DNA of 64,000 nt from Hungatella hathewayi WAL-18680 (GTDB lineage: Bacteria; Bacillota; Clostridia; Lachnospirales; Lachnospiraceae), in NCBI RefSeq assembly GCF_000235505.1, contig NZ_JH379030.1:140609-204608 (forward strand), written 5' to 3'. The notes under the pieces were generated by a model. That model worked only from the letters and a program-made list of their open reading frames with translations. It did not search any database and was not told the DNA's origin. Positions 54,560 to 63,400 of this stretch are shown here, piece after piece. The translations under genes and the position numbers were made by a program. Within the stretch, counting starts at the first letter, position 1. Every line of letters starts with the position of its first letter.

Positions 54560-55422
54560 TCAGGCCGCACTCTGGGACGCTGCGCCGCGTGCGCTCATAA
54601 CCGACCAGACTGCCACCGTAACCAGCACAACCGCCCCTCCCAGCAGAGCGAAAAATCCCGGTTTCTCCCCCACAAAAAGAAATACCCAGACCGGATTCAA
54701 CAGCGGTTCTATCATCCCAATCAGCGAGCAGGAAAGCGCCGGACAGTTTCTCACCGCAATCGCATACAGGACATAGGGAACTCCCAGCTGCACCACTCCC
54801 AGCACAAGAATCGCCCCCACCGTATCCAAAGTGACCGGAGTCGGATGGAAGAATGTAAACGAAACTCCAATCACCGCCGCCACCGTCTGTCCCAGCAGCA
54901 CCGAACTCATGGAACTCTCTTCATCCGGCAGCTTGTGGCTGAACAAATACATCACGCCCATAGTAACACCACTTAACAGCGCAATCAAATTTCCCAGCAT
55001 ATTTCCCGGTGACAGCTGGTCCACAAAAAACAGGCCGATTCCGGCAAGCGTCACAACCACCGCTATCAGTTCGCTCTTTTTATAGCGCACATGAAAAAAA
55101 CAGCGCTCATAATCATAATGTGAACCGGATTGGTGGATTGGAGGATAATTGCATTGGCACTGGTCGTCAGTTTGCTGGCTATCACGAAGAACAGCATCGT
55201 CCCACTCAGCCCCAGTCCCGCAAGCAGGACACAGGGCGAAAAGACAAACCGGTAACCTTTAAAGCGCATGTAAATGACAATCACCACCGCGGCAATCAGG
55301 GAGCGGAATCCGCTGATGACCATCGGATGCCACGGCAGAATCTTGATAAACAGGCCCCCGATACTCCACATAAACGCACATAGACTCATAAGCAGCATCG
55401 CTTGTTTGGAACTGATTTTCAT
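54560..55422 (-). pseudogene. EamA/DMT superfamily transporter, frameshifted
   Basis: A normal-length DMT transporter of about ten helices split in two frames. The first part (start 55422 after AAGGAG) runs from MKISSKQAMLLMSLCAFMWSIGG to NAIILQSTNPVHIMIMSAVFF, then shifts frame in a run of seven A (plus strand 55094-55100) and ends within eight codons. Adding one base to the run restores SAVFFHVRYKKSELIAVVV and the second half up to 54560. Both halves match the family and lie between two SSS symporters. It is a recent frameshift, a slippage switch or a sequence error. If intact it would export or import an amino acid or small metabolite. Confidence 0.85.
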
Positions 55423-55435
55423 GTAAGTACTCCTT

Positions 55436-56878
55436 CTATTCCACTTGAATTTCACTGTCGGCGTCGGTCACCTTACTCTTGAACCGATCCACCAGCTCCA
55501 GCTGTTCCTGCGTCACGCCCTTCTTGTTGGCAAAGCCCGCCACAAACCCTACAAGGCCGAGAAGCAGAGCGATAAACAGGGAGTTGATATCCCACGGAGA
55601 GCCAAGGACCTCCCAGATAATCACGCCTGCAATAGACAGGGCCAGGGACCATTTTCCGGAAGCCGGAGTCGCTTTTTTCGTCACCAGACCGCCGTAAAGC
55701 GGCAGAACCAGACAGCTGATGCTGGCATAACCAATCAGAATCCATTTCATGATGCTTGGCTGGAAGGTGATGACCACATAGCCAACCGCCACCATCACCC
55801 ACACAAAGGCACGGCTGGAAAAAACCATAGTCTTATCGGAGATATCCGGTTTAAACTGCTTCAGTAAATCCTTGGAAAATGTCATGCTTGCAGAAAGATA
55901 CATGGCATTGGCCGTCATAATAACCGCCGCAATGATGGCTGCCACATAGACACCGCTGATTACCGGATTCATGGTCTTTAACAGCTCGGCAATGACATCA
56001 TTTCCCCCGATGCCTCCGCCTAGAATCACCTTGGCGCTGAGTCCCATGACCATAACCAGACCCATGCAGACCGTAATCATGATAGAACTTAAGAAGAGAG
56101 CCTTCTTCGCGTCCTTGGGCGTGCGCGCCGCGTTAATCCTCTGGAACAGCGCCGCCTGGTCGGCAAAATTGCCGAAGAACGAGGACAGCACCATGCCCCA
56201 GAAGAGGAATGGGGGAATGTTCTGGGCGCCCATGTCCAAAAGATTGGCCGGAAGCTGGGAGATTCCCTGCACACCGCCTGCATGTGAAAATGCGGTGGCC
56301 GATATAATGAGCGCCCCACCGATGACAACCACTGCCTGAATCGTTCCAGTAACGGCCGCACCTGCAAGTCCGCCCATCGTAACGGTAATCGCAAACAGCA
56401 GACCGCCAATAATTCTGGCTAAGTTCATGTCAATTCCAATATAGCTGCTTAACAGGGAGGCAAAGGAAGACAACATGGCGAATCCAACCGCTACCCCCAC
56501 AAACATATTGATAAACCCGGAGACAAGCTGTGCGCCTTTTCCGTAACGCATTTCAAAAATATCCGCAATGGTATAAACCTTCAGCCGGTTAATCCGCGCC
56601 GATAAAAAGAAAATCAAAATCAGGTAGGAGGCGAAGGAGCCCAGCACCATCCAGAAATACATCGTTCCGTATTCATAGAAGGAGCCCACAAAGCCCATCA
56701 GACTTCCTCCACCGATGGTACTTGCCACAATGGTGCCGCAGATGACGAACCAGGGCAGCTTACCGCCCGCTAATGCGTAGTCCTTAAAGCTGGACTTTGA
56801 TTTTCGCCCATTGTAAAGAATGGTTCCGATAATGAGTGTTAAATATCCTAATATTACAGCAATGCTGACTACATTCAT
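55436..56878 (-). CDS. Sodium:solute symporter family protein, paralog B
   Basis: 480 residues, SSS family, co-linear with paralog A and very close to it over long stretches (ADQAALFQRINAARTPKDAKKAL against the same block with SMFQ, as one example of many). It has a slightly longer charged C-terminus. It lies 32 bases after the M55 peptidase gene and 13 bases before the DMT start. The presence of two close paralogs points to tandem duplication with the DMT gene caught between. Substrate inferred as product or precursor of the D-peptidase. Confidence 0.9.
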   Translation of the reverse strand: MNVVSIAVILGYLTLIIGTILYNGRKSKSSFKDYALAGGKLPWFVICGTIVASTIGGGSLMGFVGSFYEYGTMYFWMVLGSFASYLILIFFLSARINRLKVYTIADIFEMRYGKGAQLVSGFINMFVGVAVGFAMLSSFASLLSSYIGIDMNLARIIGGLLFAITVTMGGLAGAAVTGTIQAVVVIGGALIISATAFSHAGGVQGISQLPANLLDMGAQNIPPFLFWGMVLSSFFGNFADQAALFQRINAARTPKDAKKALFLSSIMITVCMGLVMVMGLSAKVILGGGIGGNDVIAELLKTMNPVISGVYVAAIIAAVIMTANAMYLSASMTFSKDLLKQFKPDISDKTMVFSSRAFVWVMVAVGYVVITFQPSIMKWILIGYASISCLVLPLYGGLVTKKATPASGKWSLALSIAGVIIWEVLGSPWDINSLFIALLLGLVGFVAGFANKKGVTQEQLELVDRFKSKVTDADSEIQVE

Positions 56879-56910
56879 AATGATATCTCCTGTTTTTTAT
56901 TTTTTGTAAA

Positions 56911-57744
56911 TTAACACTGGTCATTAAAAGCGGCTGCCTGCCAGAGTGCATCCAAAAACGCTTTATAAAGTTCCAAATAATCATCGCATGTATAGCTTAC
57001 CACATTGTCCTGCTCCTTAGATAATGTAAATCCCGGTACCTTGCAGGCGTGGACGGCCTGAGTCGCAGCCGCAAATGTAATCGTAAGTGTCATGGGACCC
57101 TCCAGCTTTACAGGCGCTATGGTCCGGTATTCACTCACAGCTGCTTTTGCCGCTTCCTCGATGAGTTTCCCTGTCTTCTCCGGATGATACAGCTGGGCGC
57201 TTCCATTGCCAATCACTTTTTTTACCACTGCCGTATGAATCCCCGGAATCTGTTTCTCTGCGGATGCCGTAACGCAGTCATCCCCGGTGAGCAACACTGT
57301 CGGTACCCCATAATAACCGGCCACATGTGACACAAACTCCGCTTCCCCAAATGGAACGCCATTGACAGCGGCATCCACAACGATGGGGTAATAATAAGTA
57401 TGACTGATGACGCCTTTTGCCCCTTTGCGGGAATGATATCCCACCAGCATCAATGCGTCCACCTGCTCCGCCAGTCCCTCAGCCATGATGAGCGGCTTAT
57501 CGGTACCGGACATCAGGCTGGCCCGCGGGTCCAAATCTACAAGCAGGATGTTATCATCATAATTATGGCTGTCATTAACCACCACTTCCGTAGCTCCCCC
57601 TGCAAATGCACCGCGGATTGCCGCGTTCACATCGTGAGCCATCAGGCTGCGAAGCTGGCCGTAGTCAGGCCTGCCTGGAGTCACCTGCGATTTTTTGAAG
57701 ATTCCTGTGATGCCTTCTGCATCTGCTGAAATAAGTACTTTCAC
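56911..57744 (-). CDS. M55 family D-aminopeptidase (GTG start)
   Basis: 277 residues, matching Bacillus DppA-type zinc D-aminopeptidase. With the start read as GTG at 57744 (GGAGGAG eight to nine bases upstream) the family residues fall on their known numbers: Asp8 and Glu10 in SADAEG, His60 in VNDSH, His104 in GYHSRKG, His115 in VISH and Glu134 (Glu133 in DppA). An ATG 18 bases further upstream has no ribosome site. M55 enzymes cut N-terminal D-Ala from D-Ala dipeptides or amides. It is the first gene of an operon with two symporters and a DMT transporter, behind a paired TGATATCA operator. Confidence 0.92.
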   Translation of the reverse strand: MKVLISADAEGITGIFKKSQVTPGRPDYGQLRSLMAHDVNAAIRGAFAGGATEVVVNDSHNYDDNILLVDLDPRASLMSGTDKPLIMAEGLAEQVDALMLVGYHSRKGAKGVISHTYYYPIVVDAAVNGVPFGEAEFVSHVAGYYGVPTVLLTGDDCVTASAEKQIPGIHTAVVKKVIGNGSAQLYHPEKTGKLIEEAAKAAVSEYRTIAPVKLEGPMTLTITFAAATQAVHACKVPGFTLSKEQDNVVSYTCDDYLELYKAFLDALWQAAAFNDQC

Positions 57745-57843
57745 TTTTATACTCTCCTCCATTCTGTTTTTTCTGCCCATCGGCAGGTTCTTGTTCCCTG
57801 TCCGCTGACAAGGAATCGAGGCTGGATTGCTCTCACAGCGAAA

Positions 57844-57870
57844 TGTTATCATTTTGATTGATTGATATCA
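57844..57870 (-). promoter_or_regulatory. Paired GntR-type operator before M55 operon
   Basis: Octamers TGTTATCA (57844) and TGATATCA (57863) start exactly 19 bases apart; the second sits in the perfect palindrome ATTGATATCAAT. It overlaps or follows the likely -10 region of the minus-strand operon, about 100 bases before the GTG start. The first octamer differs from the others at one position. Predicted target of the regulator at 61121-61738. Confidence 0.75.
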
Positions 57871-57961
57871 ATATGTAAAATGCACAACAATCTTGTCGAT
57901 TTTTTGGCACACTATCACTAACAAACAAAAATATGACTTAAATGTTGTCAATTTTGTATAT

Positions 57962-57988
57962 TGATATCAATATTATTTAATGATATCA
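57962..57988 (+). promoter_or_regulatory. Paired GntR-type operator before deacylase-dsdA operon
   Basis: Two perfect TGATATCA octamers start at 57962 and 57981, 19 bases apart; the first is centred in ATTGATATCAAT. A TATATT at 57957-57962 with ATGACT 18 bases upstream could be the promoter, so the site would cover the -10 and the start of transcription and act as a repressor site. It lies 50 bases before the deacylase ATG. Confidence 0.8.
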
Positions 57989-58037
57989 TCGAATTCGAGA
58001 AGTACAGTTAAAAAATCTCACAAAGGGAGGTACGAAC

Positions 58038-59655
58038 ATGTTTGATTTATTCATCGAACAGACACAGATTGCAGATGGAACCGGAAAACCGATTTATACT
58101 GCAAACGTCGGTATCAAAGACGGAAAAATAACTTATATCGGTCAAGAGCCCGCCGAACCTGGGCAGAAAATCTTAAAGCTGGCCCCGCAGGAAGTCCTCT
58201 GCCCCGGATTCATTGATTCGCACGGACATTCCGAATGCTATCTGTTCCATGACCAGTGCGTGACGCCAAAGCTGAAACAGGGTGTTACCACGGAAGTCAG
58301 CGGAAACTGCGGAATCGGTTTTGCGCCTGTCAACCCGGCCTATCTCGCCGAACTGAAGGATAACTTCGAGGGCGTCGCTGTCGGTCTGGACTTCCCGGCG
58401 CACTGGAGCGCCATGACGACGTTCGGCAGATTCTTAGATGAGGTAGAAGCCTTACACACGGAAATCAATACCGCCTTCTATGTGGCACACGGAGCGCTCC
58501 GCATCGCTGTGAAGGGATATGATTCCACTCCCCTGACCGACGGGGAATGTAAAAAAGTACATGAACTTCTGACAGAAGCCATGGAAGCCGGCGCAGTCGG
58601 CATGAGCACCGGTTTCGTCTATGCTCCCGGCACCTATGCCGACATGGAGGAAATCGTTGACTTATGCAGAATTGTCAGCCGGTATGGAGGCGTTTACGCA
58701 ACCCACATGAAAGATGAGGGTGACCATGTCGTTCAATCCGTACTGGATTCCATTGAGGTGGCCCGCCGCACCGGGGTTCATCTACTGATATCCCACCACA
58801 AAGTGACCGGTATCGCCAATGCCCCTCATATCAAGGAAATCCACCGCCTGGTGAAGGAAGCCCGCGCCGAGGGGCTCTCCATCCACTTAGACCAGTACCC
58901 ATACAGCGCGGGGGAAACCACATTAAATACCACCATCCCTTACCGCTATCTGGACGGCGGAAACGCCAAACTGTTGGAAAGGCTGGAAGACCCGGCCCTG
59001 AAAAAAGAGATTGCCGATGCTATTTTGCACAATGACGGAACCTGGCAGAACCCGCTGGACAGCACCGGATTTGACGGTATGACAGTTTTGCACACGAAGA
59101 ATCATCCGGAATGCCATGAAAAGAGTCTGGCCCAGCTGGCTGTGGAGTGGAATATTGAGCCGGTGGAAGTCATCTTCCGCCTGTTAAAGGAAAATGACGG
59201 CCAAGTGAACTGCCTGCTGCACTTCATGACGGATGCCGATGTTGAAAACATTTTCCAGAAGCCCGCTGGTATCTGTCTGCACCGATTCCCTGCTGTTTGG
59301 AGCCGGGATGCCGACACACCCAAGAGGATATTCCACCTATCCCAGGATTCTGGGCCGTTTTGTCCGTGAGAAACATCTGGTATCGTTTGAGGAGGCCATC
59401 CGCAAGATGAGTTCCATGCCTGCGGATATCTTCGGTATGGAGACGAAGGGTCGGATTCTGGAAGGGATGGACGCTGATTTGGTAGTGGTAGACCCGGAGC
59501 GCGTCATTGACCATGGAGATTATCAGAATCCTTATGCGGAGAACGAGGGAATTAATCTGGTATTCGTGGCCGGTCAACTTGTGCTGGACCATGGAACCAT
59601 CACCCGTCAGCACGCCGGAACCATAGTCAGAAAAAACAAAAAGACCATATCATGA
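58038..59655 (+). pseudogene. N-acyl-D-amino-acid deacylase (D-aminoacylase), frameshifted
   Basis: An amidohydrolase-superfamily D-aminoacylase: PGFIDSHGHSE, the metal-site Cys in TEVSGNCGIGFAP, then GMSTGFVYAPG and YATHMKDEGD. At 59262-59264 a CCC run shifts the frame; the first frame ends at 59369. Removing one C continues the protein as KPLVSVCTDSLLFGAG up to 59655, about 538 residues in all, a normal length. The late part holds the catalytic-type Asp (VCTDS) and the C-terminal beta domain, so the truncated product should be inactive. AAAGGGAGG precedes the ATG. It would free D-amino acids from N-acyl forms for the next gene, dsdA. Confidence 0.88.
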
Positions 59656-59671
59656 AAGGAAATCAGACCGT

Positions 59672-61027
59672 ATGAATGATACATTGATTCTTGGAAAAAC
59701 CGCAGACGCCTGGAAGCAGGAATTCCCGATTATTGAAGATATCTGCGCTCTGCGTGAAACCTGCTGGCGCAACCCTCAAAAAGAGACCTTCTCAAAAGCC
59801 TTCTCCCAGTGCCCCTTAAGTCTGGTAGATGTGGAGGACGCCAGCAGAAGACTGGAACGCTTCGCCGCCTTTTTTATGGCTGCTTTCCCTGAGACGGTCC
59901 CGATGCAGGGCATCCTGGAATCCCCACTGCAGGCGATTCCCAACATGCAGAAGGCCCTGGAACAGGAGGAAGAAATCACACTGCCAGGGACACTTATGAT
60001 CAAGCTGGACAGCCACCTGCCCATCTCCGGCTCCATCAAGGCCAGGGGCGGCATTTACGAGGTTCTAAAAACCGCTGAGGATATCGCTTTCCAAGCCGGT
60101 ATGCTGAAAGAAAGCGATGATTACAGTATTTTGGCATCCCCGCCGTTTCAGGAGTTATTTTCCCGCTATGCTATCTGCGTGGGGTCCACCGGCAATTTAG
60201 GACTGTCCATCGGCATCATCAGCGCCAGACTGGGATTTCGTGTCACCGTTCACATGTCGGCAGATGCCCGCCAGTGGAAGAAGGATATGCTGCGCAGCAA
60301 GGGCGTAACCGTCATGGAATATGCTTCCGATTACAGTATTGCTGTGGAGAAGGGAAGAAAATCAGCGGAACATGACCCATACTGCCATTTCGTCGATGAT
60401 GAAAACTCCAAAACACTGTTTTTAGGGTATTCTGTTGCGGCTTTACGCCTGAAAAACCAGCTGGAACAGCAAAAGATTCCGGTTGACCAGGAACATCCCC
60501 TGTTTGTCTATCTTCCGTGTGGGGTCGGCGGCGGACCGGGCGGCGTTGCCTTTGGCTTAAAACTTGTGTTTGGGGACGCTGTACACTGTTTCTTCGCGGA
60601 ACCCACCCACTCCTGCTGCATGATGCTAGGCATGGCGACAGGGGAGAACAGCCGAATCAGCGTACAGGATTTTGGAATCGACAACCGGACGGTTGCCGAC
60701 GGACTGGCCGTGGGACGGGCCTCCGGTTTTGTAGGCGGGCTTATGCGTCCCTTCATGAGCGGGTGCTACTCTCTCTCCGATGAACGGATGTATCATATGC
60801 TGGCGAAGCTGGCCGATACGGAAAACCTGTACCTGGAGCCAAGCGCCCTGGCCGGCATGTATGGACCGGTACAGCTTGTGAAAACGCCTGCTTTCAGGGA
60901 ATATTTAGAGATAGAACATCTGCTTCCCGCTGTGTCTCAGGGAACTCAGCTCGTCTGGGCGACCGGCGGCAGCATGGTTCCAAAAGAAGAGATGGAGCGC
61001 TACTACCGGAAAGGGGCGTCACTCTAA
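59672..61027 (+). CDS. dsdA: D-serine ammonia-lyase (D-serine dehydratase)
   Basis: 451 residues, fold-type II PLP enzyme that resembles E. coli DsdA along its whole length: [21 protein letters not shown] with the PLP Lys, [49 protein letters not shown] and [13 protein letters not shown]. It turns D-serine (and slowly D-threonine) into pyruvate and ammonia. AAAGGAA precedes the ATG, 16 bases past the deacylase end. No DsdC-type activator is nearby; control is predicted through the GntR operator pair upstream of the deacylase. Confidence 0.96.
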   Translation: MNDTLILGKTADAWKQEFPIIEDICALRETCWRNPQKETFSKAFSQCPLSLVDVEDASRRLERFAAFFMAAFPETVPMQGILESPLQAIPNMQKALEQEEEITLPGTLMIKLDSHLPISGSIKARGGIYEVLKTAEDIAFQAGMLKESDDYSILASPPFQELFSRYAICVGSTGNLGLSIGIISARLGFRVTVHMSADARQWKKDMLRSKGVTVMEYASDYSIAVEKGRKSAEHDPYCHFVDDENSKTLFLGYSVAALRLKNQLEQQKIPVDQEHPLFVYLPCGVGGGPGGVAFGLKLVFGDAVHCFFAEPTHSCCMMLGMATGENSRISVQDFGIDNRTVADGLAVGRASGFVGGLMRPFMSGCYSLSDERMYHMLAKLADTENLYLEPSALAGMYGPVQLVKTPAFREYLEIEHLLPAVSQGTQLVWATGGSMVPKEEMERYYRKGASL

Positions 61028-61046
61028 AAAAGGATGACGCGCAAAA

Positions 61047-61080
61047 AAATCCGGCGGATTCTTTGGAATCTGCCGGATTT
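61047..61080. terminator. Bidirectional terminator between dsdA and gntR-type gene
   Basis: AAATCCGGCGGATTC and GAATCTGCCGGATTT pair with one mismatch around a 4-base loop, with T-rich sequence on both strands. It separates convergent genes. Confidence 0.9.
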
Positions 61081-61120
61081 TCTTATGGCCGCTCAAGCGG
61101 CGGCCGCACTCTGTTCTGGT

Positions 61121-61738
61121 TTAATCTGCCGTAATTCTCCTTCGCTCAATATGGCGCAGAAGTGTTTCCGTATCTCTTTTTTCGATTGCCCCCATGATAT
61201 CCTGAAGCAGCTGCATAGAAGCCTGGTTACGGTCAATATCGGAAGCTGACCTGCGTCGGATAATCTTCAGATAGTCGGTATAAGTATCCAGTATCGAAGT
61301 GATTCGCTCCAAGTGGCTCTTCTCATAGACAAAACTGTAAAAGTGGTCAACCTCTTCCATCGCGTCTTCCACCATATCATTCTGCAGAAACACCACCACA
61401 CGCTGGGTCGTTTTTCGAAGCTGTGCAATCTCCTCATCCGTAATCACCTGAACCAGACGCTTAAAGACAACCCGCTCCAGCGCAATCCGCAGTTCTACTA
61501 TCTCCTCGATGGCCTCCTCCGTAACCCCTTTGGCCACAAAACCACACTGGGGAATATGCTGCGCCAGATTTTCCTGCTCCAACAGGCGCAGGGCGCTTTT
61601 GATGTGAAGCCGGCTGGCATGAAAATCAGCGGCCAGAGTCGTCTCCACAAGCCGCTCTCCTTCTTTTATCTCCCCAAGTAAAATCTTGCGGCGAAGTTCC
61701 TTGTATATCTCATATTCTGCATTCTTATTTTCTTCCAT
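61121..61738 (-). CDS. GntR/FadR-subfamily regulator (FCD domain)
   Basis: 205 residues: a winged helix-turn-helix at the N-terminus (YKELRRKILLGEIKEGERLVE, of which EGERLVE is typical of GntR), then an all-helical FCD ligand domain with metal-type residues (ELRIALERVVFKRLV, VDHFYSFVYEKSH, LLRHIERR). FCD members respond to small carboxylates or amino acids. A pair of TGATATCA sites lies 15 bases before its ATG and the same arrangement is found before three other transcripts nearby, so it is the likely repressor of all four and of itself. Ligand inferred as a D-amino acid or its keto acid. Confidence 0.9.
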   Translation of the reverse strand: MEENKNAEYEIYKELRRKILLGEIKEGERLVETTLAADFHASRLHIKSALRLLEQENLAQHIPQCGFVAKGVTEEAIEEIVELRIALERVVFKRLVQVITDEEIAQLRKTTQRVVVFLQNDMVEDAMEEVDHFYSFVYEKSHLERITSILDTYTDYLKIIRRRSASDIDRNQASMQLLQDIMGAIEKRDTETLLRHIERRRITAD

Positions 61739-61753
61739 TTTTTCACCTTGTCA

Positions 61754-61780
61754 TGATATCAATATATAATAATGATATCT
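61754..61780 (-). promoter_or_regulatory. Paired GntR-type operator before the regulator gene
   Basis: TGATATCA at 61754 and TGATATCT at 61773 start 19 bases apart, right before the regulator start codon on the minus strand. The placement fits negative autoregulation. Confidence 0.8.
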
Positions 61781-61829
61781 AAGTGCAGGAGTTTTGTCAA
61801 GAAGAATCCCCTGTATCCATCGTCATTTT

Positions 61830-63242
61830 TCAGGATTCCTCCTCCGTCTGGCTGTGAATCCACCCGGAGATATCCTGAATTACCTGGGTATCCATCTTAG
61901 CAGGCGCATCATAGGATGAACTGTCAAAGCGCTCCAGACTGCCGGGCATAAACACATGACTCAGCCCAGCATAATGCCGGAATGTAACATTTTCACGGCC
62001 TCCCAGAACCTCCTGCCACAATTTAAAGTCCGTATCATACCGCACCTGAAAATCATTGTCGCCCTGCAGGATCAGCATGGGGATGGTTAATTCCTGCGCA
62101 ATCGCTTTCTGGTCAATGGCATTCAGACTGACCCAGTAACTCACCGGATAACCCAGAAGCATTTCATCCTGGGCATCCGTGCTTTCCGGAGTAAGCCCGT
62201 GAACCCTGTCCAGTTCACTCTGGATTTTGGCAATATGAGCGGCCTTTTCTTCTTCAGACAGTGTGGTATTCTGCTCCATCATGGTCTTGTTTTGTTCCAG
62301 AATAATATCTTCAATCCGGCGGAGTGTCCCTCCCAGGGAAACGATTCCCTTGATTTCCGGATTATCCAGTGCGAATTTAGGTGAGAGCATTCCGCCCTGA
62401 CTATGGCCAATCAGGTATAACTGACTGCCATCCACCCGCGGTTCCTCCAGTGCAAAACGCACCGCATCCTGGACATCATACAAATACTCAGTCTGGACAT
62501 CTATCACATCCTCCGGATAAACATAGGAGCGCTTATCATAGCGGATGGAGGCAATCCCATTGTCCGCCAGTCCCTGCGCAAGGTCGGCAAACGGCCTGTT
62601 GTCTGCCGCGCCAATCCGGCAATCCATCCCCTGAGCCCCTGAACCGTGCACCAGAATCACCACCGGAGGATTCTCCACCTTTTTAGGCAGTGTCAGCATT
62701 CCGTTCAATTGTTTCTGCGCATCATACCCCAGCTGAATCGGAATTTCCTCCCAGTTTTCCCCTGATTCCGGCACCACGGCCAGGGGGCCCAAATCCATGG
62801 AAAGCGCCTCAACAGTCCCATCATCTGAAAAAGTAAAACTTGTAAGTACATGATAGCGTGAGTGAACCGAAGTCACCTGCACGTTGGTTTTTCCTTCCGC
62901 CTGCGTGGTCTGTATTGATTCACTGCCGCCGTATACACGGGCAGCCGTCATGAGTCCACTCCACTCCTGTTTTAACTGTTCCTGGGTAATCTCATTTTGC
63001 AAAAGCGTCCCCGCCTCCTGATAGAAACTGTCAAACTGCCCCTGACGGAATAACTCCACATAAGCGGCGGCACGGTTCTCAAGTTCCTGCTTATCTAAAC
63101 TTGGTTCTGAGGGTATCTCTGTGGATATCTCGACCGGCGGCGCCACAGAGGAGGACGGCTGGTCAGACTGCTGGAAATCTTTACAGGCAGTGAGTGTCAT
63201 TGCGGCTGTCAGCAGAACCAGCCCTTTTCGATTGAATTTCAT
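61830..63242 (-). CDS. Lipoprotein alpha/beta hydrolase with N-terminal DUF3887 domain
   Basis: 470 residues. Lipoprotein signal (MKFNRKGLVLLTAAMTLTAC), a Ser/Pro/Glu linker, a DUF3887-like domain of about 100 residues, then an alpha/beta hydrolase: VILVHGSGAQGMD (oxyanion loop), nucleophile Ser in LIGHSQGGML, Asp in LILQGDNDFQV and His in GLSHVFMP. It would act outside the membrane on an ester or amide. The start at 63242 follows AAAGGAG. Its promoter carries the same paired TGATATCA operator as the D-amino-acid genes, so it probably frees or trims their substrate. Confidence 0.9.
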   Translation of the reverse strand: MKFNRKGLVLLTAAMTLTACKDFQQSDQPSSSVAPPVEISTEIPSEPSLDKQELENRAAAYVELFRQGQFDSFYQEAGTLLQNEITQEQLKQEWSGLMTAARVYGGSESIQTTQAEGKTNVQVTSVHSRYHVLTSFTFSDDGTVEALSMDLGPLAVVPESGENWEEIPIQLGYDAQKQLNGMLTLPKKVENPPVVILVHGSGAQGMDCRIGAADNRPFADLAQGLADNGIASIRYDKRSYVYPEDVIDVQTEYLYDVQDAVRFALEEPRVDGSQLYLIGHSQGGMLSPKFALDNPEIKGIVSLGGTLRRIEDIILEQNKTMMEQNTTLSEEEKAAHIAKIQSELDRVHGLTPESTDAQDEMLLGYPVSYWVSLNAIDQKAIAQELTIPMLILQGDNDFQVRYDTDFKLWQEVLGGRENVTFRHYAGLSHVFMPGSLERFDSSSYDAPAKMDTQVIQDISGWIHSQTEEES

Positions 63243-63287
63243 ATTTTTAGCTCCTTTTATTAGTTCATTAAATAAATGCCAGTAATA

Positions 63288-63314
63288 TGATATCACATTA
63301 TCAAATTGATATCA
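63288..63314 (-). promoter_or_regulatory. Paired GntR-type operator before the lipoprotein hydrolase
   Basis: Two perfect TGATATCA octamers at 63288 and 63307 start 19 bases apart; the second is within ATTGATATCAAT. The pair lies 46-72 bases before the start codon, over the expected promoter. Confidence 0.8.
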
Positions 63315-63400
63315 ATATCAAAATATGAAAACAATTCAGTTTTAAAAATCCAACGCACACTCTTTTAACAATTTTTAGTCCTACCCATTAGACGTCCGGC

